From assembly GCF_003387075.1 (NCBI RefSeq), contig NZ_QUMQ01000001.1, positions 7,998,001-8,062,000 on the forward strand: a stretch of 64,000 nt of DNA. The letters are read 5' to 3'. Below are positions 8,385 to 17,883 of this stretch, one piece after another. This DNA comes from Asanoa ferruginea (lineage in GTDB: Bacteria > Actinomycetota > Actinomycetes > Mycobacteriales > Micromonosporaceae). Within the stretch, counting starts at the first letter, position 1. Each line of letters starts with the position of its first letter. The notes beneath the pieces were generated by a model, which ran no database searches, was not told the DNA's origin, and saw only the letters and a list, made by a program, of their open reading frames with translations. A program made the position numbers and the translations under genes.

Positions 8385-9872
8385 TCAGTGCACCGGCACG
8401 TAGTCGGAGTCGGAGCCGGACTCTTCGGCCGTCAGCGGCTGGCCGACGGTGCGGCCGATGCCCTCGTAGACGGAGGGCCGCGACGACTTGAGGATCGCGC
8501 CCCACAGGATGCCGATGAGAGCGGCCGCGCCGATCAGGCCGGGGAGCAGCCACTTGAGGTAGGACGGGTTGGTCGGTGCCAGCAGGCTGCTGAAGTTGCC
8601 GACCAGCGTCGCCAGCAGCGCGACCAGCAGGATCGTCGCCACCGCGGGCGCGATCGTGCCCTGCCAGAGCGACTCGTCGCCCCGGCGCACCCGGAAGTAG
8701 CCCACCACGGCCGCCGAGGTGGCGGCCATCAGCAGCACGACGCCGACCGCGGACACACCCGAGAGCCAGGTGAACAGGTCGAGCACCGGGTCCTTGCCGG
8801 CGGCGATGAAGCCGAGCAGCACGACGATCGCGATGACCGACTGGGTCAGCGAGCCGGCGATCGGAGCCATCGTGCGCTTGCTGGTGCGGCCCAGGAACTG
8901 CGGCAGCACCCGCTCGCGGCCGAGCGCGAAGAGGTAACGGGCCACGCCATTGTGGAACGACAGCAGGGCGGCGAAGACCGAGGTGAAGAACAGCACCACG
9001 GCGATGTCGGAGATCGTGGTGTTGGTGTGCTCCGCCAGCGTGCCGAACACGACGCCCGGGCCGTTTTCGGTGGACGCCTGCTGCACGTTGTCGGGGCCGA
9101 CGACGACCATCATCGCCCACGCCGAGATGGCGTAGAAGAGGCCGGTGAAGAGCACCGCGAGGAAGGTGGCCCGGGCGACGGTGTGCCGCGGGTCCTTGAC
9201 CTCCTCGCTGTAGATGGCGCCCGACTCGAAGCCGGTGAAGGCCGCGATGCCCAGCGCGAACACCGCGCCGACACCACCGGCGAACAGGTTGCCGAAGTCC
9301 CAGCCGGCCATCGAGACACTGCCGCCGGCCGGGTTGCCCAGGCCGACGATGTCGAACACCGCGGTGACGATGATCTCCAGGATCAGCAGCACGGCGAGAA
9401 CGCTGGCGTTGAGGTCGACGCGCAGCATGCCGAGGATGCCGATCAGCACCCAGGCGGCGATGGACCAGACCCACCACTTGGCGTCGACGTCGAACTTCTC
9501 CAGCATGAAGCCGGAGAAGATGTAGCCGAAGAGGCCGTAGAGGCCGATCTGGATCGCGTTGTAGGCGGTCAGCGCCACGAAGGAGCCACCGACGCCGGCG
9601 GGCCGGCCCATGCCCTGCGCGATGTAGGAGTAGAAGGCACCGGCGTTGGCGACGTGGCGGCTCATCGCCGCGTAGCCCACGGCGAAGATGCCGAGGATGA
9701 CCGCGAGCACCAGGAAGGACAGCGGCACGCCCTTCGAGCCGGTGACCGCGAACGTGGTGGTGACGCCGCCACCGAGGACCGTCAGCGGCGCCGATGCCGC
9801 GACGACAAAGAAGAACAGGTGTACGACACCAAGTCGTCGCCTGGCTAGAGTTCCTGCGAGCTGTTCGGACAC
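8385..9872 (-). CDS. APC-superfamily amino acid permease
   Basis: Start chosen at GTG 9872 (495 residues) because GAGGAA lies about 8 nt upstream and the upstream open frame lacks similarity. Twelve to thirteen hydrophobic segments are visible. The first helix carries the APC unwound motif (ASAPLTVLGGG), and helix 6 has GFESGAIYSEEVKDPRHTV, a family hallmark. The C-terminus is acidic and cytoplasmic. It likely imports an amino acid or amine; specificity is not readable. It is transcribed alone and ends in a strong hairpin. Confidence 0.9.
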   Translation of the reverse strand: MSEQLAGTLARRRLGVVHLFFFVVAASAPLTVLGGGVTTTFAVTGSKGVPLSFLVLAVILGIFAVGYAAMSRHVANAGAFYSYIAQGMGRPAGVGGSFVALTAYNAIQIGLYGLFGYIFSGFMLEKFDVDAKWWVWSIAAWVLIGILGMLRVDLNASVLAVLLILEIIVTAVFDIVGLGNPAGGSVSMAGWDFGNLFAGGVGAVFALGIAAFTGFESGAIYSEEVKDPRHTVARATFLAVLFTGLFYAISAWAMMVVVGPDNVQQASTENGPGVVFGTLAEHTNTTISDIAVVLFFTSVFAALLSFHNGVARYLFALGRERVLPQFLGRTSKRTMAPIAGSLTQSVIAIVVLLGFIAAGKDPVLDLFTWLSGVSAVGVVLLMAATSAAVVGYFRVRRGDESLWQGTIAPAVATILLVALLATLVGNFSSLLAPTNPSYLKWLLPGLIGAAALIGILWGAILKSSRPSVYEGIGRTVGQPLTAEESGSDSDYVPVH

Positions 9873-9985
9873 TGGGGGGTTCCTCGATTCAGAGGGTCTT
9901 TGATCGGTTGCGCGACGCCCGATCGTACGGCCACCCCCGTCCCCACTCAAGACTGTGGAGGGTCCTTATCGAAGGATCACAACGG

Positions 9986-10014
9986 TTGAATGCGCATCAA
10001 GATCGGCGTACTCT
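9986..10014 (+). promoter_or_regulatory. Sigma-70-type promoter of the GPP34 gene
   Basis: TTGAAT (9986-9991), a 17-bp spacer and TACTCT (10009-10014). It predicts a start near 10021 and a leader of about 65 nt. Confidence 0.5.
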
Positions 10015-10087
10015 TTGCACGCACAAAATCGGCGAACCCTCCCATCGCCGGTTCCCATCCCTCGACTCCCACACTCTGCCTGAGGTT

Positions 10088-10732
10088 ATGAGCGACTTAG
10101 GGCTTGCCGACGAACTCTTCATGGTCGGACACAACGAATACACCGGCAAGACAGTCATCAACGACGAGATGCTCGACGCCGGCCTGGCCGGTGCCGCTCT
10201 CGCGGAGCTGATCCTGCAGCGGCGGGTCACGGTGGTGGCGGGCAAGCTCGCCGTCGACGACCCTCGACCGTGGGGAGACCCGGTGACCGACGTCGTGCTG
10301 CGCGAGATCCACAGCAGAGGGAGCGAGTTCGTTCCCCGCGCCTGGGTGGAGCACCTACGCAGCAACGTCGGCGAAGTGGTCGCGCAACGCGTCGTCGCCG
10401 CGGGGATGGTCCGTCGCGACGAACAGCGTTCCGGGCTGTCCAGGAAGCTTACTGTGCGTTACCCCGCAGTCAACGCATTGACGGCAACGAGGCCGCTCGT
10501 GCGACTGTCCTACTACCTACAGCGACCGTCGCAGATCGATGCGCAGACGGCCACCCTCGCGGCGCTGGTCAAGGCTGCTGGCCTCGAACAACGCATCATG
10601 CTCGAGTGGAGCAGGCAAGAGGTGTCCGACGCGATCGGCGCGATCGTCGCTCGCCTGCCGGCTCCGCTGCGTGACGTCATCCATGGCGTCGAAGGCGCGG
10701 TTGCCGCGATGGCGGTCATCACTCGCCGTTAA
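10088..10732 (+). CDS. GPP34 (GOLPH3-like) family phosphoprotein
   Basis: This 214-residue protein starts at ATG 10088. It opens with LADELFMVGHNEYTGK and LAGAALAELILQRRVTV, the pattern of bacterial GPP34 proteins. These share the fold of the eukaryotic Golgi phosphoprotein GOLPH3, which binds phosphatidylinositol-4-phosphate. The bacterial role is not established. No membrane segment is predicted, so it may be peripheral. A TTGAAT-N17-TACTCT promoter lies upstream. A perfect bidirectional terminator follows. Codon use is a little less GC-biased than its neighbours. Confidence 0.85.
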   Translation: MSDLGLADELFMVGHNEYTGKTVINDEMLDAGLAGAALAELILQRRVTVVAGKLAVDDPRPWGDPVTDVVLREIHSRGSEFVPRAWVEHLRSNVGEVVAQRVVAAGMVRRDEQRSGLSRKLTVRYPAVNALTATRPLVRLSYYLQRPSQIDAQTATLAALVKAAGLEQRIMLEWSRQEVSDAIGAIVARLPAPLRDVIHGVEGAVAAMAVITRR

Positions 10733-10745
10733 CGTTAAATAATTG

Positions 10746-10784
10746 TTTCGGGGGTACGTCCACGCGATGGACGTACCCCCGAAA
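10746..10784. terminator. Bidirectional terminator
   Basis: Perfect 17-bp arms (TTTCGGGGGTACGTCCA and its complement) with a 5-nt loop CGCGA, flanked by AT-rich DNA on both sides. It lies between two convergent genes. Confidence 0.88.
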
Positions 10785-10789
10785 TGTTA

Positions 10790-12685
10790 TTAATGGCAGT
10801 GTTTAGCCGTAGTTGCCGGGACGTCCAGAGTGGGGTTGCGGTCGAAGAATCCGGCGGGCCGCAGCGCGAATCCACAACGATCAACGGGCATCACGGGCCA
10901 GTCTTCGACCCGCGGGAAATGCGTGCTGCCGAATGTGTGCCAGAGCACGATGTCTTCGCCGTCGATCGACTCGTCGTCGGCGACGAAGGCCGGCAGGCCG
11001 GCACCACCCGGGTGCTGGTTGACGTTTTCGCCGGCGGGGTAACGCTCGTCGGCGTGCTGCCGGGTGACCCAGAGGTGCTTGGTGGCGAACGCCGCGCGGC
11101 GGGCGATCGACGAGGTCTCGTCGGCCAGTAGCGCGGGCTGCCCCTCGGGCCGCAGCACGTAGGCGACCGGCTGACCGAGGCGGTTGGTTCTGCCCGGGTT
11201 GGAGATCCGCCAGACCCGGCCGACGCTGTTGTCGGCGGAGCGGGCCGCCTCGGACTCCCGGGTCAGCCGGGTCGCGGTGCGGGTGAACGCGTTGCCGTAG
11301 GGGTTGGCCTCGCCGACCGGCAGCCGGCGCACGTCGAGTTCGTCGACCGCGTTGCCGACCCCGTCGAGCATCATGTCGAGCCGCGCGCTGAACAGGTGCT
11401 GGTGGTAGGGCGCGCCGAGGCCGGGCGCGATCTCGGTCGCGTAGTCGGACTCCTGCGCGTAGGACGAGGTGAACACCACGCCGGTCGCCTTGACCTCCAT
11501 CTCGACGGTGCCGTCGAGGTAGAGGTACCAGAAGAAGCCGTAGTCGTAGTTGCCGACCGTGGCCCAGTAGGAGATCACCAGGCGGCGCTGGCGGCGGGTC
11601 TCGGCCGCCTCGGTGAACAGGTCGGAGTGCTTCCACAGCACGCCGAAGTCTTCCTCGTGCAGGCAGATCGCGTTGCTGACCTCGCGCGGGTTGCCGTCGC
11701 CGTCGGCGAGCACGGCGTCGAAGTAGCGGATCTCGCCGAGGCAGTCACAGCCGAGCACCAGCGAGTTGGCCTGCTGGCCGAGCAGGTATTCGCCGGCGTC
11801 GAAGTAGTTCTGCCAGAACCGCACCGGGCTCGGGTCGGCGTAGGGAACGACCATCTCGGCGATGGAGGCGCGGTAGACCAGCGGGCGGTCCTGGATGGAG
11901 AGCTGGTGCAGCACCAGGCCCTCGCGCGGGTCGAAGCCGATCCGGAACTTCCAGCCTTCCCAGGTCACCTCGTCGCCGTCGACCTGGAAGCTCGGGCCGT
12001 CGGGCTGGGTGATCTCCAAGGCTTTGAGCGACTCGCGCGGCGGGCCGGTGAAGACCGGGTCGTCGTAGTTGCCCTCCTCGGCCGGCACCGGCAGCAGCGC
12101 GCTGTCGATGAGCTGGATGACCTGCTTCTCGATCAGGTCGACGTAGGCGACCACGCCGTCGATCGGGTGGGCCCAGCAGTGGTCTTCGGGCCGGTTGGCG
12201 ACGAACGACAGCACCCGCAGCAGGCGCCGGCCGCGCTCGCCCTCGATGTCGTAGCTGCCGGCCGACAGCGGACACGGCCGGACCAGGTCGAAGTCGGTGA
12301 TGCCGCGGCGCTCGATGGCGGCGCGCCACTCGGGGTCGGCCTTGACGATCTCGTCGACCGCGATGAACTCGTCGAGCAGGATCGGCGGCTGCCCGTCGAC
12401 GGCGGTGTCGACCTCGGTGACCTGGTCGATCTCCTCGCGGGTCACCGACGCGACCACCGCGCGGACCTGGCCGGTGGCCACGTCGAGCAGGGTGGCGCGG
12501 ACCCGCCGGTCGAGCGGGTCGCCGGTGCGCCAGGCGAGCACCGCGTCCTTCGTCGGCTCTTCGAGCGCGAGCAGCGCGAACCGGGTCGTCGGGGTCAGCA
12601 GGTCGTGCTTCTGGAACAGCGTTCGGGCGGAGTCGATCTCGGCAGCGCTGAGCCGCGCAAGGGGATGACCAGCCGGTGCCGTCAT
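10790..12685 (-). CDS. Copper-containing primary amine oxidase
   Basis: The 631-residue enzyme oxidises primary amines to aldehydes with release of ammonia and hydrogen peroxide. The topaquinone precursor is Y380 in GNYDYGF, the catalytic base is D296 in YFDAGEYLLG, and copper ligands are in PYHQHLFSARLD near residue 430. Length matches the Arthrobacter-type enzymes. The ATG is preceded by GAGGTGATCC, a near-perfect Shine-Dalgarno sequence. No signal peptide is seen. The PaoABC-like aldehyde-oxidising genes that follow upstream on the same strand could process its aldehyde product; that link is inferred. Confidence 0.95.
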   Translation of the reverse strand: MTAPAGHPLARLSAAEIDSARTLFQKHDLLTPTTRFALLALEEPTKDAVLAWRTGDPLDRRVRATLLDVATGQVRAVVASVTREEIDQVTEVDTAVDGQPPILLDEFIAVDEIVKADPEWRAAIERRGITDFDLVRPCPLSAGSYDIEGERGRRLLRVLSFVANRPEDHCWAHPIDGVVAYVDLIEKQVIQLIDSALLPVPAEEGNYDDPVFTGPPRESLKALEITQPDGPSFQVDGDEVTWEGWKFRIGFDPREGLVLHQLSIQDRPLVYRASIAEMVVPYADPSPVRFWQNYFDAGEYLLGQQANSLVLGCDCLGEIRYFDAVLADGDGNPREVSNAICLHEEDFGVLWKHSDLFTEAAETRRQRRLVISYWATVGNYDYGFFWYLYLDGTVEMEVKATGVVFTSSYAQESDYATEIAPGLGAPYHQHLFSARLDMMLDGVGNAVDELDVRRLPVGEANPYGNAFTRTATRLTRESEAARSADNSVGRVWRISNPGRTNRLGQPVAYVLRPEGQPALLADETSSIARRAAFATKHLWVTRQHADERYPAGENVNQHPGGAGLPAFVADDESIDGEDIVLWHTFGSTHFPRVEDWPVMPVDRCGFALRPAGFFDRNPTLDVPATTAKHCH

Positions 12686-12785
12686 CGGATCACCTCGTCG
12701 AAAGGGGGGTTACGACGATCGACAAGCTAATCTCATGTTCCGGTGACTGTCCACGTACGCCAGAGTGAGATCGATCAACGTTCGG

Positions 12786-14879
12786 TCAGAGTGCGGCGCG
12801 GGCGGGGCTGATCGGCAGCTCACGCTGGCGCACGCCGGTCGCGTGCCACATCGCGTTGGCGATCGCGGCGGGCACGCCGACGATGCCGATCTCGCCGAGA
12901 CCCTTGACGCCGGCCGGGTTGAGCTCGTCGTCGGGGTCGTCGACGAACGCCACGTCGAGGGCGCCCACGTCGGCGTTGGTCGCCACGTGATAGTCGGCGA
13001 GGTTGTGGTTGAGGAAGTCGCCGGACCCGACGTCCATCATGGACTCCTCGAGCAGCGCGCAGGACAGGCCCATGGTCATCCCGCCGATGAGCTGTGACCG
13101 GGCGGTCAGCGGGTTGACCACCCGGCCGACCGCGTAGACGCCGGTCAGCCGCGGCACCCGCACCTCGCCGGTCGTGACATCGACGGCCACCTCGGCGAAG
13201 TGGGCGCCGAACGCGTAGCGGGCCAGGTCGCGGCGTGCGCCGACCGCCTCGGTCGAGTCGAAGGTGCTGGTCAGCCCGTCCGGCGGGATCGCCTCCCCGG
13301 ACGCGAGCCGGCGGGCCAGGTCGTGGCAGGCGGTCAGCACCGGCCAGCTCCACGACGCGGTGCCCATCGAGCCACCGGCGACCATCGCCAGGCCGAAGTC
13401 GCTGTCGCCGATCAGCACCCGGACCTGCTCGACCGGCACCTCCAGCGCGTCGGCGGCGAGCTGGGTGAGCGCGGTGCGGGCGCCGGTGCCGATGTCGGCC
13501 GCGCCCACCCGCACCACATAGCCGCCGGACCGCAGCGCGGTCGCGTGCGCGATGGTCGGCGCGGTCCGGGCCGGGTAGTGCGCGCCGGCCATTCCGGTCC
13601 CCCGCCACCAGCGGCCGTCCCGGCGTACCGCGGGGCGGGGGTCGCGGTCCGCCCAGCCGAACCGCCGGGCACCCGCGCGCAGGCACTCGGCCAGCCGCCG
13701 GCTGCTGAACGGGTGCCCGGACGCCGGCTCGGTGGTCGTGTCGTTGCGCAGCCGCAGCTCGATCGGGTCGACGCCGCACGCCTCGGCCAGCTCGTCCATC
13801 GCGGACTCCAGCCCGAACGAGCCGGGCGCCTCCCCCGGTGCCCGCATCCATCGTGGCGTCGGGATGTCCAGCGCCACCACCCGGTGGCTGGTGCGCAGGT
13901 TGTCGGCCGCGTACATGGCGCGGGAGTAGGTCGCCGACTGCTCCGTGAACTCCAGCAGCCGCGAGGTCTGCGACGCGGCCCGGTGTTCGAGCGCGACCAG
14001 CCGGCCATCGGCGCCGGCGCCGAGCCGGACCCGCTGGGCGGTCGGCGTGCGGTAGCCGGTCAGCGGGAAGAGCTGCGGCCGGGTCAGGGTCACCCGCACC
14101 GGGCGGCCGACCAGGGTCGCGGCCATCACCGCCAGCACCGCCTCGGGCCGGGCCAGGCCCTTGTTGCCGAAGCCGCCGCCGACGTGCTCCGAGACCACGT
14201 GGAGGGTGCCCGCCTCGAAGCCGAACAGCCTGGTCAGCGTTCCCGCGATGCGGTAGGCCCCCTGGGTCGAGTTGTAGAGGGTGACCCGGCCGTCGGCCCA
14301 GACCGCGGTGCCCGAGTGCGGCTCCATCGCGTTGTTGTGCTGGGCCGGCGTGCGGTATTCGCGGTCGACCACGACGGCGGCATCGGCCAGCGCGGCGTCC
14401 ACGTCGCCCTTGTCGGTCACCGTGGGGAGCTGCGGGTTGACGTGGTCCGGTGCGTAGAGCTGCGGATGGTCGGCGCGGAACACCACGTCGTGCGGTTCCT
14501 CGAAATAGTCGACCTGGATCCGCTCCGCCGCCTCCCGGGCCCGCTCCGGCGTGTCGGCGATGACCAGCGCGACCGGTGCGCCGTAGTGGGCCACCCGGTC
14601 GTTCTGGAACAGGAACAGCGTTCCCTCGCCGATGTCGGTGAGCCGGGGCGCGTTCTGCCGGTCGAGCACCGCGAGCACGCCCGGCATCGCCAGGGCGGCG
14701 TCGACGTCGAGCGCCCGGACCCGGCCGCGGGCGATGGTCGCCGGCACGACCCAGCCGTAGACCAGGCCGGGCAGCGCGATGTCGGCGGCGTAGTGTGCCC
14801 GCCCGGTCACCTTGTCGAGGCCCTCGATCCGGGTCAGCGGGTGGCCGACGGCCGGCGCGGTCTGCCAGGTGCGGGTCAT
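12786..14879 (-). CDS. Molybdopterin-binding subunit of a PaoABC-type aldehyde/xanthine dehydrogenase
   Basis: The start is ATG 14879, which overlaps the FAD-subunit stop as ATGA; the frame is open upstream but not homologous there. The 697 residues open with VGHPLTRIEGLDKVTGRAHYAADI and contain the molybdopterin motifs GGGFGNKG and GSMGTASW. The C-terminal GVKGLGEIGIVG carries the catalytic Glu (about residue 663). It is the catalytic subunit that hydroxylates the substrate at the Mo centre. The order 2Fe-2S, FAD, Mo subunit matches E. coli paoABC. Substrate not identifiable. Confidence 0.92.
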   Translation of the reverse strand: MTRTWQTAPAVGHPLTRIEGLDKVTGRAHYAADIALPGLVYGWVVPATIARGRVRALDVDAALAMPGVLAVLDRQNAPRLTDIGEGTLFLFQNDRVAHYGAPVALVIADTPERAREAAERIQVDYFEEPHDVVFRADHPQLYAPDHVNPQLPTVTDKGDVDAALADAAVVVDREYRTPAQHNNAMEPHSGTAVWADGRVTLYNSTQGAYRIAGTLTRLFGFEAGTLHVVSEHVGGGFGNKGLARPEAVLAVMAATLVGRPVRVTLTRPQLFPLTGYRTPTAQRVRLGAGADGRLVALEHRAASQTSRLLEFTEQSATYSRAMYAADNLRTSHRVVALDIPTPRWMRAPGEAPGSFGLESAMDELAEACGVDPIELRLRNDTTTEPASGHPFSSRRLAECLRAGARRFGWADRDPRPAVRRDGRWWRGTGMAGAHYPARTAPTIAHATALRSGGYVVRVGAADIGTGARTALTQLAADALEVPVEQVRVLIGDSDFGLAMVAGGSMGTASWSWPVLTACHDLARRLASGEAIPPDGLTSTFDSTEAVGARRDLARYAFGAHFAEVAVDVTTGEVRVPRLTGVYAVGRVVNPLTARSQLIGGMTMGLSCALLEESMMDVGSGDFLNHNLADYHVATNADVGALDVAFVDDPDDELNPAGVKGLGEIGIVGVPAAIANAMWHATGVRQRELPISPARAAL

Positions 14880-15856
14880 CGGCCGGCCAGTTCGGTGAGC
14901 ACCGCGACGATGAGGTCGCGGATCAGCGGCACCTTGTAGGCGTTGTCGCGTAGCGGGCGCGCGGCGTCGAGTTCCGCTTCGGCGGCGACCTCGAACGCGG
15001 CCGCGGTGGCCGGGCCGCCGTGCACCGACCGCTCCGCCACCCTGGCCCGCCAGGGGTGCGAGGCCACCGCGCCGAGGGCGATCCGCACCTCGCTCACCCG
15101 GTCGGCCTCGATGGCCAGCAGCGCGGCGACCGAGCCGATCGCGAACGCGTACGACGCCCGCTCGCGGACCTTCCGGTAGTGGGACCGGCCGGCGACCGGC
15201 GGCGGCAGCACGATGCCGGTGACCAGCGTGCCGTCGCGGATGTTGACCTCGCGGTCGGGGCGGTCGCCGACCGGGCGGTAGAAGTCGTCGAGCGGGACCT
15301 CGCGCGGCCCGGCCAGGTCGTGCACCAGCACCCGGGCGTCGAGCGCGGCCAGGGCGACCGCCAGGTCCGACGGATGGGTGGCGACACAGTGGTCGGACGC
15401 GCCGAGGATGGCCAGATTCTGGTGCAGGCCCTCGATGGCCGGGCAGCCGGAGCCGGGCACCCGCTTGTTGCACGCTTTGGCCGGATCGGTGAAATAGCCG
15501 CAGCGGGTGCGCTGCATCAGGTTGCCGCCGGTGGTCGCGACGTTGCGCAACTGGCCGGAGGCGGCCGACAGCAGCGCCTCGCTGAGCATCGGGTAGCGGT
15601 GCCGGACCAGCGGGTGCGCGGCGAGGTCGCTGTTGCGCACCTCGGCGCCGACCCGCAGGCCACCGCCGTCGTCCTCGGAGACCTCATCGAGCGGCAGCCC
15701 GGTGACGTCGACCAGCAGGTCCGGGCGCTCGACGCCGAGCTTCATCAGGTCGACCAGGTTGGTGCCGCCGCCCAGGTAGCGGGCGCCCGGGTTGTCGGCG
15801 ACCAGCGCGACGGCGCTGTCGACGTCGCGGGCCCGGGCGTAGGCGAACTCCCGCAT
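14876..15856 (-). CDS. FAD-binding subunit of the PaoABC-type dehydrogenase
   Basis: The 326-residue protein starts at ATG 15856. It shows the FAD pyrophosphate loop ARYLGGGTNLVDLMK and the TTGGNLMQRTRCGYF region. Cysteines in RTRCGYF, KACNKR, GSGCPA and DHCVATHPSD match the extra [4Fe-4S] insert described for PaoB. This separates it from ordinary xanthine dehydrogenase FAD subunits. It passes electrons from the Mo subunit. It overlaps the Mo-subunit gene by 4 bp and follows the iron-sulfur subunit by 2 bp. Confidence 0.92.
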   Translation of the reverse strand: MREFAYARARDVDSAVALVADNPGARYLGGGTNLVDLMKLGVERPDLLVDVTGLPLDEVSEDDGGGLRVGAEVRNSDLAAHPLVRHRYPMLSEALLSAASGQLRNVATTGGNLMQRTRCGYFTDPAKACNKRVPGSGCPAIEGLHQNLAILGASDHCVATHPSDLAVALAALDARVLVHDLAGPREVPLDDFYRPVGDRPDREVNIRDGTLVTGIVLPPPVAGRSHYRKVRERASYAFAIGSVAALLAIEADRVSEVRIALGAVASHPWRARVAERSVHGGPATAAAFEVAAEAELDAARPLRDNAYKVPLIRDLIVAVLTELAGR

Positions 15857-15858
15857 CG

Positions 15859-16371
15859 TCAGTCGCCCCCGGCGACCTCGCGGATCGCCGCGACGATGTT
15901 GACGTAGGCGCCGCACCGGCAGATGTTGCCCGCCATCCGCTCGCGGATCTCCGCGTCGTCGAGGTGCCCGACGCCGTCACTGACCACGCTGGGCCAGCCG
16001 GCGGCCAACTCGTCGAGCATGCCGATCGCGGAGCAGATCTGGCCGGGTGTGCAGTAGCCGCACTGGAAGGCGTCGTGCGCGAGGAACGCCGCCTGCATCG
16101 GGTGTGGCTCGTCGTCGGCCAGGCCCTCGACGGTGGTCACCTCGCGGCCGTCGACGGCGACCGCGAGCAGCAGGCACGAGTTGACCCGGCGGCCGTCGAG
16201 CAGCACCGTGCAGGCGCCACACTGCCCGTGGTCGCAGCCCTTCTTGGTGCCCGGCCGGTCGAGCCGGTCGCGGAGCAGGTCGAGAAGGGTGGTGCGGTTG
16301 TCGACCGCGAGCGTGTGTGGCGCCCCGTTGACCATGAGGCGGACGGTGCTGCTCAGCTCGGGAACAGTCAT
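15859..16371 (-). CDS. 2Fe-2S subunit of the PaoABC-type dehydrogenase
   Basis: The 170-residue protein has two [2Fe-2S] domains. The plant-ferredoxin type shows CDHGQCGACT then NSC (about residues 46-66), and the C-terminal helical domain shows CGYCTPGQ and ICRCGAY. Periplasmic PaoA has a Tat signal; none is present here, so the enzyme is probably cytoplasmic. It is the first gene of a tight three-gene operon. A TAGTGT box lies 10 nt before the ATG, so the operon may have its own promoter although the phosphatase gene upstream ends only 18 bp away. Confidence 0.93.
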   Translation of the reverse strand: MTVPELSSTVRLMVNGAPHTLAVDNRTTLLDLLRDRLDRPGTKKGCDHGQCGACTVLLDGRRVNSCLLLAVAVDGREVTTVEGLADDEPHPMQAAFLAHDAFQCGYCTPGQICSAIGMLDELAAGWPSVVSDGVGHLDDAEIRERMAGNICRCGAYVNIVAAIREVAGGD

Positions 16372-16389
16372 GACATTCCCGACACTAGC

Positions 16390-17763
16390 TCAATGGCAAG
16401 CACCTGTTCCGCTGTCGGCGTAGGTCTTGCCGGACTGGGGCACGAACTGCCAGTCGTACGAGTTGCTGTGCAGGGTGAACTTGAGAACGCCGAACGTGTC
16501 GCTGTTGCGGGCCTGGCTGTTGGGCTGGATCGTGCCGAAGCCGTAGTGGTCGGCGCCGCCCATGCCGGCCACGAACGAGCGCAGGCCGCGGGCGCTGTCG
16601 GCGCCGCCGCTGGGGTTCATCGGGCCGAACCGCTCGTACTGGTGGTTGTGGCCCCAGACGACCACGTCGGCGTTGGCGTCGTAGAGCGCCTGGTAGAGCG
16701 GGCGGGTCGACGACGACGGCGCGTGGTTGGCGCCCGAGGTGAACAGCGGGTGGTGCCAGTAGGCCAGCGTGCAGGGCCGGGTGTTGGCGGCCAGGTCGTT
16801 GCGCAGCCAGGTCACCTGGGCCGAGCTCGACGTCATGCTGATGTTGGAGTTGAGCGAGACGATGTGCCAGTTGCCGAGGTTGTAGGAGTAGTAACCCTGG
16901 CCCGACGGGCCGGCCTGCGATCCGAAGTAGCCGTAGTAACCGGTGGCGCCCGAGGTGTTGTAGTCGTGGTTGCCCGGCGCGGGCCGGGTCCGCGACTTGA
17001 AGGCGCCCCAGGTCGGCTGGTAGTAGCTGTTGAACTCGCTGGCCGTGCCGTTGTCGTAGACGTTGTCGCCGGTGGTGAACACCGTGCCGGAGATCCCGTT
17101 GACCAACGCCGCGGTCGCGCTGTCGCCGGAGCCCGAGGTGGCGATGTCACCGGCGCCGACCAGCACCGGGTCGCCGCTCGGCGGCGGTGTCGTGGTCGTG
17201 CCGGTGGTGACCACGAGTTGCGGCGCGTCGGTGCCGCTCTCCCGCGCGTCGTAGTAGGCGCCGTCGGTGCTGCTCGACGTCGCGCCGAAGCTGAACGTGC
17301 CGTTGCCCTTCACCACGCTGGTGACGTCGACCTCGTACCACCCGTCGGCCGTGACGCTGCCGATCGAGCCGACCGTGGCGCCGTCGATCGCGGGCTGGTT
17401 GTTCCACGTCGTGCCGGTCTCCGACCAGGTGGTGTTCGACATCGCGCGGAAGGTGCCGCCGTTGTTGCTGCCATCGTTGCCGCTGATCGTGCGCAGCCGC
17501 AGCTTCACGCTCGAGACGGTGCCGCTGACGCCGCTGACCGTGAAACGTAGGAACAGCCGGCGTACCGGGTCGTTGTCGACGACGATCTGGGTCGACGTGC
17601 CGTAGTTGGTCGAGGCCGTGTCGGTCTGCACGTAGGTGTCGGCGACGGGCCGGAACGTGCTGGTGGCCGCCGAGGCGGGAGTGGTCGGGCTGAGGACGGC
17701 GGCGATGACGACGCCGGCCAGAACGGTCGCCGTGGCGGCGCCGGCCAGGATCCGGATGCGCAT
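16390..17763 (-). CDS. Secreted metallophosphoesterase with N-terminal DNRLRE-type domain
   Basis: The 457-residue protein starts at ATG 17763, 8 nt after a TAGATT -10 box. Residues 1-33 form a signal peptide ending ASA-A. Residues ~35-185 resemble the DNRLRE beta-sandwich found in extracellular actinobacterial enzymes, and a Thr/Pro linker follows. The calcineurin-like phosphoesterase domain (about 198-457) shows GDIATS (D206), GDN (232-234), GNHD (264-267), HH (337-338) and GHNH (371-374), all metal-site motifs. It is likely an exported purple-acid-type phosphatase. An alternative ATG at 17784 adds seven residues. Confidence 0.9.
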   Translation of the reverse strand: MRIRILAGAATATVLAGVVIAAVLSPTTPASAATSTFRPVADTYVQTDTASTNYGTSTQIVVDNDPVRRLFLRFTVSGVSGTVSSVKLRLRTISGNDGSNNGGTFRAMSNTTWSETGTTWNNQPAIDGATVGSIGSVTADGWYEVDVTSVVKGNGTFSFGATSSSTDGAYYDARESGTDAPQLVVTTGTTTTPPPSGDPVLVGAGDIATSGSGDSATAALVNGISGTVFTTGDNVYDNGTASEFNSYYQPTWGAFKSRTRPAPGNHDYNTSGATGYYGYFGSQAGPSGQGYYSYNLGNWHIVSLNSNISMTSSSAQVTWLRNDLAANTRPCTLAYWHHPLFTSGANHAPSSSTRPLYQALYDANADVVVWGHNHQYERFGPMNPSGGADSARGLRSFVAGMGGADHYGFGTIQPNSQARNSDTFGVLKFTLHSNSYDWQFVPQSGKTYADSGTGACH

Positions 17764-17883
17764 GGCACAGGAATCTACGGTCATGAATGAACAAGCTCTC
17801 GTCGTACGGGTGAACGCCGGGCATCCGATCTGTTCACCCGCCGACGGTTGTCCCGCTGCGATCCGGCATAGAGGGTGTTCGAC

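Noticed and set aside
14880-15473. A longer N-terminal extension of the molybdopterin subunit (start near 15473)
   Set aside because: The extension is antigenic Arg/Pro-rich sequence in another frame of the FAD-subunit gene. The ATGA overlap and family similarity place the start at 14879.
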